From assembly GCF_003576375.1 (NCBI RefSeq), contig NZ_QWGE01000003.1:434001-498000 (forward strand): a DNA stretch of 64,000 nucleotides, in the 5' to 3' direction. Under the pieces are notes generated by a model that saw only the letters and a list, made by a program, of their open reading frames with translations, searched no databases and had not been told where the DNA came from. The position numbers were made by a program, and so were the translations under genes. Positions 1-7,627 of the stretch are shown in pieces. Position 1 is the first letter of the stretch, and every line of letters starts with the position of its first letter. This DNA is from Pontibacter oryzae. Lineage in GTDB: Bacteria > Bacteroidota > Bacteroidia > Cytophagales > Hymenobacteraceae.

Positions 1-344
1 TCTTCGCCGGCAGTTCGGATCTGGGCCTTATCGGTATCAAAAAGCAGGCGATCATCCATGGTATAGATGTTATATTCCGTATCGGAGCGCATTTCAACAT
101 CTGTTGCCTTCATCTTCTCATTCTCTACTACAGGAGCATCCCAGTTTATATTGGCCCAGAAATCTTCTCCTACGTCAATTATTTCAGCGCCATCAGCTTC
201 AACGCGGCCCATCTCGTCTTCATAAACTACTGCCGTGTCAGCAGTAGCATCGGAAAGAGAATCATTCTCAACTGAGCCTTTCGGATCGTTACAGGAGGTC
301 AAAATTCCTACCCCGAGCAGCATTAGTATTGCATTTTTCTTCAT
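1..344 (-). CDS. OmpA-family lipoprotein, partial (N-terminal part only)
   Basis: The gene runs off the left edge; 114 residues are visible. It opens with a lipoprotein signal: a Lys-rich start, a hydrophobic stretch, then L-T-S-C with the lipidated Cys at residue 18. An acidic Ser/Asp/Glu-rich linker follows. The last visible part (LLFDTDKAQI near residue 100) resembles the first strand of an OmpA-like peptidoglycan-binding domain. Inferred role: an outer-membrane lipoprotein that tethers the membrane to peptidoglycan. The OmpA assignment rests on one short motif because the rest lies outside the window. Confidence 0.6.
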   Translation of the reverse strand, partial: MKKNAILMLLGVGILTSCNDPKGSVENDSLSDATADTAVVYEDEMGRVEADGAEIIDVGEDFWANINWDAPVVENEKMKATDVEMRSDTEYNIYTMDDRLLFDTDKAQIRTAGE

Positions 345-425
345 AGTTTCTTTTTTGGTTTGTTATAGAACCTACGCGAGGCATGCTGCAGAGTTATACT
401 TACACTATGCTGCTACGCGGTGTCT

Positions 426-441
426 GGAAGAGTGCTCTTCC
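426..441. repeat. Short inverted repeat
   Basis: GGAAGAG and CTCTTCC (7 bp) with a 2-nt loop lie in the 153-bp spacer between the OmpA-like lipoprotein and the STAS-like gene. No T-run follows, so it is not an obvious terminator. The style (short stem, tiny loop, GGAAG core) resembles the REP-like palindromes near 32.15 kb. Confidence 0.35.
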
Positions 442-497
442 GGACTGTATGGCGCAGTAAGCTAATACCGGTGCATAACTTAAATGCCATTTTATAC

Positions 498-929
498 TTA
501 GGGTGTGATTTTGCTGACAGAAGGAGCTTCTTGCAGCAACCAAGCCATTGCTTCCTCTTCATTTTGAAAATCACGTAGCTCTAGGCTGTTATCCAGGTCA
601 TGCGATTTGCTCATGAGCATATTTACGGCTTGCCTGTTTTCCTCATACTTAGAAGGTAAAGTAGCCATCCGAAGCAGTGGCCCACATAAAAGTTTAGGAA
701 CAAATACTTCTAGGCTCCACTGCAGGTCTTCAGGACTGATAGGCTTCATGTTGCGGTTATCCCCTAACCAACGGGTTAGCTCAAAACGATCCAGCATCTC
801 AAGGCACATAAGCGTTACCTCTCTAAACTCAGCCCCAACCAATTTCCCGTTCCAAACGGCTTTGCCCAAGTTTAAGTCTAAATCGTAGTACATATCCACA
901 AAAGAGTTACGGAAATATAACTGCTGCAT
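498..929 (-). CDS. STAS/SpoIIAA-like small protein
   Basis: The 143-residue soluble protein has no signal peptide or membrane segment. The order of conserved features (a central W-L-G-D-N, then P-E-D-L-Q-W, and a C-terminal F-x5-EAMAWLL) fits the STAS/SpoIIAA-like proteins common in Cytophagales, which have no assigned substrate. The start is an ATG with no in-frame alternative nearby. It appears monocistronic. The family assignment is from memory of the pattern and the role is unknown. Confidence 0.5.
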   Translation of the reverse strand: MQQLYFRNSFVDMYYDLDLNLGKAVWNGKLVGAEFREVTLMCLEMLDRFELTRWLGDNRNMKPISPEDLQWSLEVFVPKLLCGPLLRMATLPSKYEENRQAVNMLMSKSHDLDNSLELRDFQNEEEAMAWLLQEAPSVSKITP

Positions 930-1057
930 ATTGAACTAGTTATAAAATATTATTAAAATAATGTCCTAATTAACTACGTAATATTACTATCTGAAGGACA
1001 ACATTAATTAAATGTTACCAACTCTCTTTGCAGAGTCAACATAAAACCATAGTGCCC

Positions 1058-1094
1058 CAAAAAGAAAGCCTGGCCTCCACACGGAAGGCCAGGC
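1058..1094 (-). terminator. Rho-independent terminator of the T9SS protein gene
   Basis: A 9-bp GC-rich stem (1068-1076 with 1086-1094) and 9-nt loop are followed, on the minus strand, by a T-rich run (A-rich 1058-1067 on plus). It lies just beyond the stop codon at 1128. Confidence 0.8.
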
Positions 1095-1127
1095 CTGTAT
1101 TGAACGAACGAAATAAACTCTCTGTGA

Positions 1128-2870
1128 TTACTGCTTCACGAAACGCTGTGTCTGGCGCTGCGCACCGTCCGTCACCGTCACGAAGTACACGCCGCGCTGC
1201 AGGTTGCTCACCGGGATAACCAGCTCGCGCCCGGCGTTGGCAAACTGGGCCACCTGGCGGCCGCTGGCATCAAGCACGGTTACGTTTGCATTAGTTAGCG
1301 CGAAGTTTACCTTAACCTCTGTAGAAGCTACAGTAGGGTAAACTGAAGCAAGCGCTGAGTTGGCAGCTATCGTGTTTTTGTTAATGTTTAACTCTACAAC
1401 TTTAGAGAAATCCTCGGTGCCGTCGAAGTCGATCTGGCGCAGGCGGTAGTAGTTGGCGCCTGCGGCAGGGTTGGTGTCGGTGAAGCTGTAGTCGGTGCGC
1501 GCGGCGCTCGTGCCGTTGCCCTTTACCTCGCCGATCGCCGCGAAGGCCTTGCCGTCCTGGCTGCGCTCCACCACGAAGCGCTCGTTGTTCTTCTCCTGCG
1601 CCGTGGCCCAAGTTAACTTAGCCGCACCGTTTACGGCGGCGCCCTTGAAGCTAACCAGCTCCACTGGGAGCGGGGCAAGCGAGCGGTCTCTTCTCCAGCT
1701 CAGGTTATGCACCCCAATGCCTTGGTTTCCCTTTGCAGCATCTAAATTGTAGTACTCAATATTAACCTGCCCTACTGGCTCTGAAAAACTAATTTTAACG
1801 TTGCCTCCTGGCGTCGCGCTGTTTACATCAGAACCGGACACACCAGTGATAGCATTAGTAGCTGTCGAAAAACTATTATTAAACGTTGTTATTACTTTTG
1901 TTTCAGCTAACACAACTCGGCCACTATAACCTACGCCGGTGATTTTTATGTTGTCTTGAAACTGGCCACTGCTTTGGTCTACATCGAACAGTGAGAAAGT
2001 AAGGTCTGCCACAGGCTCTGCAAAATCCACGCGCAATCTCGTGCCAGTTGAGCTGCTGGCACCTCTTTGCAATACTGATAGTGTTTTTGTGGGAGCCTGG
2101 AATGTTGTTCCTACCGCAGCCTCGGTAACAGTTACTCCTGAGCTGGAAGCGCGAGACCATTTTAGCACATTTCCATCTACCTCATAAGAAGCGTCAGTCG
2201 AGAATGGGTTTGTTCCATTAGGCAGGCTGCTCCAATCGAAGACAGAAAGATCGTTTTCAGCAGTAGTTGGATCTTCTTCAGGGGTACCGACAATTGTAAC
2301 ATCATCTAACGCATAATAGTAGTCATTACTGTCGCTCGTCGGCACTCTTACAAACCAGGCAAAAGTTAGTCTGTCGGCATTCATTGCATCTGCTGGCAAT
2401 GAGACATACTGGCCGTTATTCACCAAGTTCCATGAGTTATTCATGGTGCTGTTGGCCTGCCAGCCGCTCACCTCCTCAAACGCACTGCCATCAACACTAT
2501 AGAATAAACGCGCTTTAGGAAAGCTGCTGCTAACGTTATAGTTCTGCCTATTGGCCCAGATGATTTTAACATTCTTAAAACCCACTGTTGAGATGTTGTC
2601 CAAGAGTATAAACTTATCGACATATCTTCCAACACTTGTGTTATTAGGAACTGTATACCCATAAGCCCCTCCTGAGGCGAGATAACTCGACGTATTTCCT
2701 CCGCTAGTAGCTCTAGATAATGATCTACCGTCAGAGGAGTACATTCCACCAAATCCGTTTGTAAAATTGTTGTGATATAGCAATGTACTGATTTGAGCAG
2801 GGTCTTGCTGCGCATTACTAAACAGTGGAACTAGAAAAAGAGCTATGGTAAGTATGTAAATTTGTTTCAT
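1128..2870 (-). CDS. Secreted protein with T9SS type A sorting domain
   Basis: 580 residues. A signal peptide (MKQIYILTIALFLVPLFSNA) is followed by an all-beta region of about 380 residues of unknown fold, whose F-x-W-F-V-R and DDVTI motifs suggest a carbohydrate-binding-like jelly roll. A fibronectin-III-like module begins at LPVELVSF (about residue 402), and the protein ends in a T9SS C-terminal domain (GVYFVTVTDG then RFVKQ). T9SS cargo of this type crosses the outer membrane and is usually attached to the surface or released. No catalytic motif is seen. The two C-terminal modules are far more GC-rich than the N-terminal part (see findings). The start ATG directly precedes the signal peptide. 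Confidence 0.85.
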   Translation of the reverse strand: MKQIYILTIALFLVPLFSNAQQDPAQISTLLYHNNFTNGFGGMYSSDGRSLSRATSGGNTSSYLASGGAYGYTVPNNTSVGRYVDKFILLDNISTVGFKNVKIIWANRQNYNVSSSFPKARLFYSVDGSAFEEVSGWQANSTMNNSWNLVNNGQYVSLPADAMNADRLTFAWFVRVPTSDSNDYYYALDDVTIVGTPEEDPTTAENDLSVFDWSSLPNGTNPFSTDASYEVDGNVLKWSRASSSGVTVTEAAVGTTFQAPTKTLSVLQRGASSSTGTRLRVDFAEPVADLTFSLFDVDQSSGQFQDNIKITGVGYSGRVVLAETKVITTFNNSFSTATNAITGVSGSDVNSATPGGNVKISFSEPVGQVNIEYYNLDAAKGNQGIGVHNLSWRRDRSLAPLPVELVSFKGAAVNGAAKLTWATAQEKNNERFVVERSQDGKAFAAIGEVKGNGTSAARTDYSFTDTNPAAGANYYRLRQIDFDGTEDFSKVVELNINKNTIAANSALASVYPTVASTEVKVNFALTNANVTVLDASGRQVAQFANAGRELVIPVSNLQRGVYFVTVTDGAQRQTQRFVKQ

Positions 2871-3190
2871 GGTTATTTCGTTTCGTTCGTTATCTATAAT
2901 GAAAGAATGGTGCCATTAGCGTCACTATTTTCTATTTCGCAACGAGCCCGAACAAATAACCGGCACAAGAAACATCCATAAACACCTGATTTGCAAAATA
3001 TTAGACAACTTGCATAGTTGAATTCTTCTATGCTTAGCCTTTTATTACTCACTATATGAGCTTATTTGAGACTTTCCAATATTGGGAAGCAACTCTCTCC
3101 AACTTCGCATTTATTCCCGAAAAGGGAAATTTGATTCGGTTTTTTTATCAAGAATATTCCTTAAAACTTCAAGACAAATAGCATAATAAT

Positions 3191-3240
3191 TACAGTTCGT
3201 TCTGCCAACATGGCACTTTATTAGCAAGACAAGAACTGTA
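3191..3240. repeat. 8-bp inverted repeat flanking a sigma-54-like element
   Basis: TACAGTTC at 3191-3198 and GAACTGTA at 3233-3240 are perfect inverted copies 34 nt apart. They flank the -24/-12-like element at 3211-3226. The layout could be an operator, but no cognate regulator is identifiable. Confidence 0.5.
3211..3226 (+). promoter_or_regulatory. Possible sigma-54 (-24/-12) promoter for the Hsp20-like gene
   Basis: TGGCAC-N5-TAGCA. The GG (3212-3213) and GC (3224-3225) dinucleotides are separated by exactly 10 nt, as in the sigma-54 consensus TGGCAC-N5-TTGCA, with one mismatch. It points towards the Hsp20-like gene with a leader of roughly 100 nt. No enhancer site is recognised. A chance match cannot be excluded. 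Confidence 0.4.
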
Positions 3241-3262
3241 AAAGAGTCATATTGACTCTTTT
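3240..3262 (+). repeat. Perfect 10-bp hairpin in the Hsp20-like leader
   Basis: AAAAGAGTCA (3240-3249), loop TAT, and TGACTCTTTT (3253-3262). If transcription begins near 3237 from the sigma-54-like element, the hairpin would lie at the extreme 5' end of the mRNA. It could also act as a weak bidirectional terminator, since its right arm ends in four T residues. Confidence 0.5.
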
Positions 3263-3336
3263 AAATCACTATTTCTCACATTATGACACAAAGTTGCAGG
3301 TGGCATTGCATTTGTATTTAACGTTACTGTAAAAGA

Positions 3337-3738
3337 ATGAAGGAGAAAGACATGAAACTGATAAAAGATAAAGAGTTCTTAAGAAATATCGCTTATCAGA
3401 TCGACCTGATGAATACTTTAGGTGGGGGCGTAAGCGAGACATACGTTAACATTAAGAAGTATAAGCGAGGGGCTGTAATTAGTATATCTGCTGCTAGCGT
3501 GCGGCCAGATTTGTTTAAAGTTGTGCTTAATAATAACCAGCTTACTCTATTATCAGTCCTACAAAGCGAGTTAAGTGCAGAGATTGCAGCACCTATGTTT
3601 AATAGAACCTTTATACTTCCGCCACAGGTTGACCTTGGCCGCATTGAGGCTGTACACGAAAACGGAGAGTTGCAGGTACGCCTGCCATACTACGAAAGCA
3701 CAGGCAAGCCCCGTGAAATCGAAATTAAGGAACTATAA
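3337..3738 (+). CDS. Hsp20/alpha-crystallin-like small heat-shock protein
   Basis: 133 residues (128 if translation begins at the ATG at 3352). The C-terminal half has the hallmarks of an alpha-crystallin domain: NRTFILPPQVDLGRIEAVHENGELQVRLPY, in which an R-x-F-x-LP strand is followed by the A-x-x-x-x-G-x-L turn, then a final I-E-I strand. Such proteins hold unfolding proteins as ATP-independent chaperones. The N-terminal half is divergent. The gene is monocistronic, with a strong terminator directly after it and an unusual upstream region that suggests regulated expression. Confidence 0.65.
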   Translation: MKEKDMKLIKDKEFLRNIAYQIDLMNTLGGGVSETYVNIKKYKRGAVISISAASVRPDLFKVVLNNNQLTLLSVLQSELSAEIAAPMFNRTFILPPQVDLGRIEAVHENGELQVRLPYYESTGKPREIEIKEL

Positions 3739-3745
3739 TTACATG

Positions 3746-3770
3746 AAGGCCACCGAATGGTGGCCTTTTT
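3746..3770 (+). terminator. Rho-independent terminator after the Hsp20-like gene
   Basis: Stem AAGGCCACC/GGTGGCCTT (3746-3754 with 3759-3767), 4-nt loop and a T-run to 3770. Confidence 0.9.
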
Positions 3771-3827
3771 ATTTTAGGGGCAAACAGCACCTCTAATTTA
3801 CTAACCAAAGAGCCTATTGCCATACTT

Positions 3828-4091
3828 TTACAGAAACTTAGCCTTTATAATTGAAGTGAGAAAGTCATGCACCTCCACAGTTTCCTTATCGAAACTAAAT
3901 GTATTGAATTGCTCGGCGGTAGTCTGCACAATCTGGCAGCCATTTTCAATCATCATAAAAATTAACTCCCGTAGCCGATAAGGGTGCCCGGCAATATTTA
4001 GAATACATACTACATCCGTGCTTTCCACGTGCAAAAACATGTGCTGCACGTGATTCTCGTCGGCCATTATTCTTTTCTGCGTGTTATCCAT
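3828..4091 (-). CDS. Hypothetical protein, 87 residues
   Basis: A small soluble protein with no signal peptide; I do not recognise the family. Features are an early hydrophobic beta-like segment (DVVCILNIAG), a helix rich in Met/Ile (LRELIFMMIENG) and an acidic C-terminal part. An alternative start is the Met at residue 9. Two copies of TATACTT lie just upstream of the start (4097 and 4108). Confidence 0.5.
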   Translation of the reverse strand: MDNTQKRIMADENHVQHMFLHVESTDVVCILNIAGHPYRLRELIFMMIENGCQIVQTTAEQFNTFSFDKETVEVHDFLTSIIKAKFL

Positions 4092-4197
4092 GAGTTATAC
4101 TTTGGCTATACTTTATAAGTGCAAATGCGCACAAAAAGTGCCATAGCCTAGAAATTTGCTATATATGAAAGCAAGCGCAGAGGCGTAAGTATTTAGG

Positions 4198-4377
4198 TTA
4201 GCGCCGCGGATGCGCTTTACGCCAGCCAACAATAAAAAAAATGATCCACACAGGGTACAACGGGGAGATAACGGCAGCTAGATAAGCGCCTACCATTAAG
4301 AAAAGCAGCAATTGTAGTATCATACTCAGGCCAAGACCAATAAGGGCTACTTTATAGTATGTGTTGTGTAAACTCAT
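4198..4377 (-). CDS. Small two-helix membrane protein, 59 residues
   Basis: This ORF was read directly from the sequence: ATG at 4375-4377, stop TAA at 4198-4200. The product starts MSLHNTYYKV, has two strongly hydrophobic segments (about residues 10-39 and 40-51, split by SPLYP) and ends in a basic tail (GWRKAHPRR). This is a classic inner-membrane hairpin topology with a positive-inside tail. It fills what would otherwise be a 360-bp gap. No family is recognised. The uninterrupted frame and membrane pattern support coding, but its size makes chance possible. Confidence 0.5.
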   Translation of the reverse strand: MSLHNTYYKVALIGLGLSMILQLLLFLMVGAYLAAVISPLYPVWIIFFIVGWRKAHPRR

Positions 4378-4434
4378 AAAAGGCTGTGCGTGATAACCCT
4401 GTAAAACTTTAGGCTTTTGACATTTTAACGGCAG

Positions 4435-4463
4435 AAAAAAACCCGGCCGGGTTACGGTCGGGT
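4435..4463 (-). terminator. Terminator overlapping the end of the 4452-4775 gene
   Basis: On the minus strand, ACCCGACC pairs with GGCCGGGT (one mismatch), with a 7-nt loop, then a run of seven T. The stem contains the last codons and stop codon of the gene. Confidence 0.7.
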
Positions 4464-4775
4464 GTTCATTAACCTGAAGGCCTGCGCCCTAGTTATGTTT
4501 TTCTCAATAATCAGGGGAGGGTCTTTTTCCTTAGCGATCACCAGCTTAAACTTATTGTTTATATCCTGATAGAAAATGAGTGTCGTCAAATCTTCGTAAG
4601 CTATACTAAAGATTTTCCTAGTTCCTCCACCCGCGTGAAAATTATATTTATCTAACGTTATATTTCTTAAAAGCTTCATATCCCTACAATCTCCTGGTAT
4701 TTTAACGGCAAACCACCCAAACAATGTTTCAAAAAACAAGAAAGGTACAAGCAGTTTCTTGAGAAATTCATACAA
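4452..4775 (-). CDS. Hypothetical protein, 107 residues
   Basis: The product has a hydrophobic N-terminus (LLVPFLFFETLFGWFAV) that could be a membrane anchor or signal, followed by a mixed beta region with a GGG turn. No family is recognised. The frame is closed by a stop just upstream and its first possible start codon is TTG; the next in-frame Met is at residue 33, after the hydrophobic segment. The gene stands alone, ending inside a terminator. Confidence 0.45.
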   Translation of the reverse strand: MYEFLKKLLVPFLFFETLFGWFAVKIPGDCRDMKLLRNITLDKYNFHAGGGTRKIFSIAYEDLTTLIFYQDINNKFKLVIAKEKDPPLIIEKNITRAQAFRLMNTRP

Positions 4776-4917
4776 TTAACTATCAGCCACTTAATGCCTC
4801 AAATTATATATTTACTAACTTAGACCAGAGAAACTGGTCTTTAAAAGGCAGCACTGTTAGTGCAATTAGTATGGCAAAGCGCTTGAGTGTATCTGTGGCT
4901 CTGTAACTATACCACGC

Positions 4918-5355
4918 ATGAATGATTATACTTTACGAGAGATAAGCGGTTTCCCGGAAATGCTTGCGCAGCACCACCTTATTGAACAGCTAAACCCGGA
5001 TATGCCCAAAGAGCGCTACCATGAACTACTCCGCCTGATGTTACCCTATAACTACCGCATGGTGGGCGCTTTCGATGCATCAGAAAAATGCGTAGGTTTA
5101 TCAGGGTTTTGGATAGCCGCTAAGTTTTACAGTGGAAAATACCTGGAGATAGACAATTTTGTGGTAGATGCCGCATATCGGGCAAAAGGCATCGGCAAGC
5201 TTTTAACTGATTGGTTGCTGCAGCTGGCAAAACACGAGGGCTGCGATACAGTAATGCTGGATGCATACGTTACAAACACTGCTGCCCATCGCTTTTACCT
5301 GCGGGAAGGATTCCAGATTAAAGGCTTTCACTTTTTAAAAAGCGTACATACATGA
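4918..5355 (+). CDS. GNAT-family N-acetyltransferase
   Basis: 145 residues covering one GNAT domain. The central strand IDNFVVDAAYRAKGIGKLL carries the acetyl-CoA pyrophosphate-binding motif R-x-x-G-I-G-x-L, and the late AHRFYLREGF motif is the usual motif B. These enzymes move acetyl from acetyl-CoA to an amine; the acceptor cannot be told from sequence. Its stop overlaps the start of the next gene by 4 bp (ATGA), so the two are translationally coupled. Confidence 0.9.
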   Translation: MNDYTLREISGFPEMLAQHHLIEQLNPDMPKERYHELLRLMLPYNYRMVGAFDASEKCVGLSGFWIAAKFYSGKYLEIDNFVVDAAYRAKGIGKLLTDWLLQLAKHEGCDTVMLDAYVTNTAAHRFYLREGFQIKGFHFLKSVHT

Positions 5356-5657
5356 GTGGCACAAAGCGCGCCTGGCTTTACTGGCTGTTTTACTTTGTTA
5401 TTTTTGAGGCAGTCGTGTTCTTCGGCCTCCGGTGGCTATTGTCTGGCATGGGCATAAGCAACCAGTACCAGGCCGAAAACACCGTAGTGCCAAACTGGGT
5501 AAAGGCGGTTACGTTTATACTTCTTTACCTGCTTTGCCTGCTGGTAGTGGTTATGGTGATTAGCAACAACGTGCCTAGCAAGCACCGCCGGCAGCTCATG
5601 CGCTGGGTATACTTTGCCTTGCTAGGCATGGTGGTTATGCTGTTTTTCCTGTTCTGA
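5352..5657 (+). CDS. Hypothetical membrane protein, three predicted TM helices
   Basis: 101 residues. Hydrophobic segments lie at about 9-32, 49-70 and 82-101, with the last helix running to the C-terminus. No family is recognised. It is coupled to the upstream acetyltransferase by a 4-bp overlap and lies 25 bp from the next gene, suggesting a three-gene transcript. Confidence 0.65.
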   Translation: MSGTKRAWLYWLFYFVIFEAVVFFGLRWLLSGMGISNQYQAENTVVPNWVKAVTFILLYLLCLLVVVMVISNNVPSKHRRQLMRWVYFALLGMVVMLFFLF

Positions 5658-5682
5658 TTAGAAACGCAATAGATTAAGAAGT

Positions 5683-6426
5683 ATGATAAAGAGCAAATAT
5701 TTATTCTTGTTACTGTTTTGCCTGATGTTGGGCTATACTTCCCGGGCACAAACAGGCAATGGGCAGGGGCGCTACTTCGTGCAGCTCCAGAACGGACAGA
5801 TCGTATACGCCAACAAAGTCCAGTATAAGTCCCCGATCTTTAAATCGAACCACTTCCTGCTCGACGACTCCCTGAAGTATAACCCCAGCGTAGTCTCCGT
5901 GTTTCAGAACGAGGACGGCTTTTTTGCACGCGTAGAGGCAGGCAATAGCTACGATTCGTTTGCAAAGCGCATTACTGATGGGCCGCGCATAGACAGGTTT
6001 TATACTTCGCGCACTACTTATGATTATGGCTATGGCTATAACCCCTACGGCTATGGCGGGCCACGTACCAGCCGCAAGCGCATTTACTTCTTTTCTAAAG
6101 ATGAGGGGCCGCTTTACATTATGGATTATGACAACCTGGAGATGGCTCTCGCTGACAATGCATCAAGTATGGCACTGCTGAGCCGCTATAAAAAAGACAA
6201 GCTAATTAACACCGGTGTGTCGATTGTAGGAGCGGGGCTTTTGGCGGTGGGTGCCATCAAATCCGTTAACGACTCGCAGGAAGTGAACGGCAGCACCAGT
6301 GTAAATATCTCCCCCATGATGTATGCCGGGGCAGGCATTTTAGGCGCGCAGCTAGTCATCAACCTGTTCAAGAAGGATAAGCTTACGCAGGCTGTAGAAG
6401 TGTACAACTATCAGCTAAAGCAATAA
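5683..6426 (+). CDS. Secreted hypothetical protein with Tyr/Gly-rich segment
   Basis: 247 residues with a signal peptide ending ...TSRA-Q. A domain of about 85 residues (FVQLQNGQIVYANKVQYKSP) looks like a small beta-rich module. A Tyr/Gly-rich stretch (YGYGYNPYGYGG, near residue 115) follows, and then two hydrophobic segments in the last 80 residues (LINTGVSIVGAGLLAVGAI and MMYAGAGILGAQLVINLF). Likely a periplasmic or membrane-anchored Bacteroidota protein of unknown role. A shared terminator follows. Confidence 0.6.
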   Translation: MIKSKYLFLLLFCLMLGYTSRAQTGNGQGRYFVQLQNGQIVYANKVQYKSPIFKSNHFLLDDSLKYNPSVVSVFQNEDGFFARVEAGNSYDSFAKRITDGPRIDRFYTSRTTYDYGYGYNPYGYGGPRTSRKRIYFFSKDEGPLYIMDYDNLEMALADNASSMALLSRYKKDKLINTGVSIVGAGLLAVGAIKSVNDSQEVNGSTSVNISPMMYAGAGILGAQLVINLFKKDKLTQAVEVYNYQLKQ

Positions 6427-6431
6427 TCTGT

Positions 6432-6460
6432 AAGCCGGAGCCATAAACTCCGGCTTTTTT
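6432..6460. terminator. Terminator between convergent genes
   Basis: AAGCCGGAG (6432-6440) pairs perfectly with CTCCGGCTT (6448-6456), with a 7-nt loop and a T-run to 6460 on the plus strand. It ends the rightward transcript. The convergent MmcQ/YjbR gene stops at 6460. Confidence 0.9.
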
Positions 6461-6813
6461 TATACTTCTAGCCCCAATTCATTCTGCTTTTTGCGGGGCA
6501 ACTTGCCAGCCACCAATTTATAGGATGCTTTTGCGAACTGCTCCATTTCCTGTGGCGCTAAACTGTTTACATCATCTAACGCGACCCACTTATACCGGGC
6601 TAGATAAGGGGCAGGTTTAAAGCCCGGCCGGCTGCTTAAGGCTTCGAAATCCTCCGGGCTCACTTTGAAAGATGCTGAAACCGGCACCTGGTCCAGGCCC
6701 ACTACCAGAAATATTTTATCGGCCACGCAGAAACAGAGGTCGTGCTCCCACTTTATACTTTCAGTTACCCCCGGAAACTGGCGGCATAGTGCCTGCAGGT
6801 CTTCTATATGCAT
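6460..6813 (-). CDS. MmcQ/YjbR family protein
   Basis: 117 residues, the usual length for the family. Recognisable are the N-terminal LC-x3-PGV-x-E-x-x-x-W-x-H-D-L-C-F segment, the VS-P-E-D-F strand, and the late ARYKWVALDD segment with a basic K-x-P-R-K-K end. Members have a double-wing, DNA-binding-like fold, but no clear physiological role is established. It is a stand-alone gene divergent from the hydrolase-RlpA operon. Confidence 0.85.
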   Translation of the reverse strand: MHIEDLQALCRQFPGVTESIKWEHDLCFCVADKIFLVVGLDQVPVSASFKVSPEDFEALSSRPGFKPAPYLARYKWVALDDVNSLAPQEMEQFAKASYKLVAGKLPRKKQNELGLEV

Positions 6814-6878
6814 ACCTTCTTTGCTTCGTTGTGCCCTGCAATTTATACTTTAAGGTGTATACTTGGGCTGATATTCTG

Positions 6879-6886
6879 TAACTTTG
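6879..6886 (+). promoter_or_regulatory. -7 box (TAACTTTG) of the hydrolase-RlpA operon
   Basis: This matches the Bacteroidota -7 consensus TAnnTTTG. The expected transcription start near 6890 gives a leader of about 18 nt. Confidence 0.55.
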
Positions 6887-6907
6887 AGTGAAGACTAACT
6901 CTTGAAG

Positions 6908-7627
6908 ATGCAAAACTTGGTGCTATTGCACGGTGCGTTAGGCTCTGCTGCCATGCTGGAGCCCTTGAAAGAAGCCCTGCAGGATACGTTTGAAGTTTAT
7001 ACCTTGAATTTTACAGGCCACGGCGGGAGCGAGTTGCCGCAGCAGCCTTTCCGGATGGAGCACTTCACCCGGGATCTTATCGATTTTATGGATAAGGAGC
7101 AGCTTGGCAGCGCGCATGTTTTTGGTTACAGCATGGGCGGCTACGCAGCCCTCAGCTGCGCTTTGCAGTATCCTGAGCGCTTCCAGAGCATCTATACGTT
7201 AGCTACTAAGTTTGCCTGGTCTGCGGAGGCTGCCGCGGAAGAGGCAAAGCTCCTGAACCCAGAGCGGATGCAAGAAAAAGTGCCTCAATTTGCCGCCACC
7301 CTTAAACTACGCCACGCAACGCAAGATTGGACTCAGGTTGTAACGCATACCGCCGCCATGATGCAAGCGCTTGGCCAGCACCCCATACTTACTCCCGAAA
7401 GCTTGCCCACGCTTCAGGTACCCGTGCAAATCGCTGTTGGCGACCGGGATAATATGGTAACTGTAGAAGAAAGCCTATGGGCCTATCGTTTACTACCTCA
7501 TGCCAGCCTGCAGGTTTTGCCTGCTACCCGCCACCCCTTCGAAACGCTCGCTGTGGAGGGGCTGTCCCAGCAAATAAGGCAATTCATCAGCCGCGCATCC
7601 GTTGACTTTAAAATACCTAATGAATAA
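6908..7627 (+). CDS. Alpha/beta-hydrolase fold protein
   Basis: 239 residues from the ATG at 6908; the TTG at 6902 is less likely. An oxyanion-side HGALG motif (8-12) is followed by the nucleophile elbow G-Y-S-M-G-G with Ser75, an acid in GDRD (178-181) and His209 in the R-H-P-F context, giving a complete catalytic triad. It is a likely esterase or C-C hydrolase with an unknown substrate; there is no signal peptide, so it is cytoplasmic. Its last codons overlap the start of the RlpA gene. Confidence 0.85.
   Translation: MQNLVLLHGALGSAAMLEPLKEALQDTFEVYTLNFTGHGGSELPQQPFRMEHFTRDLIDFMDKEQLGSAHVFGYSMGGYAALSCALQYPERFQSIYTLATKFAWSAEAAAEEAKLLNPERMQEKVPQFAATLKLRHATQDWTQVVTHTAAMMQALGQHPILTPESLPTLQVPVQIAVGDRDNMVTVEESLWAYRLLPHASLQVLPATRHPFETLAVEGLSQQIRQFISRASVDFKIPNE

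Larger units (their letters stand above)
2871..3336. other. 466-bp AT-rich divergent intergenic region
   Basis: This lies between the T9SS protein gene (minus) and the Hsp20-like gene (plus) and contains no credible ORF on either strand. It holds an 8-bp inverted repeat (3191-3198/3233-3240), a sigma-54-like element between its arms and a perfect 10-bp hairpin, annotated separately. I see no clear promoter for the leftward gene. Confidence 0.7.

Noticed and set aside
6902..7622. TTG starts for the hydrolase (6902) and RlpA gene (7602)
   Set aside because: In both cases an ATG close by fits the family better; for RlpA the ATG at 7620 keeps the lipoprotein signal.
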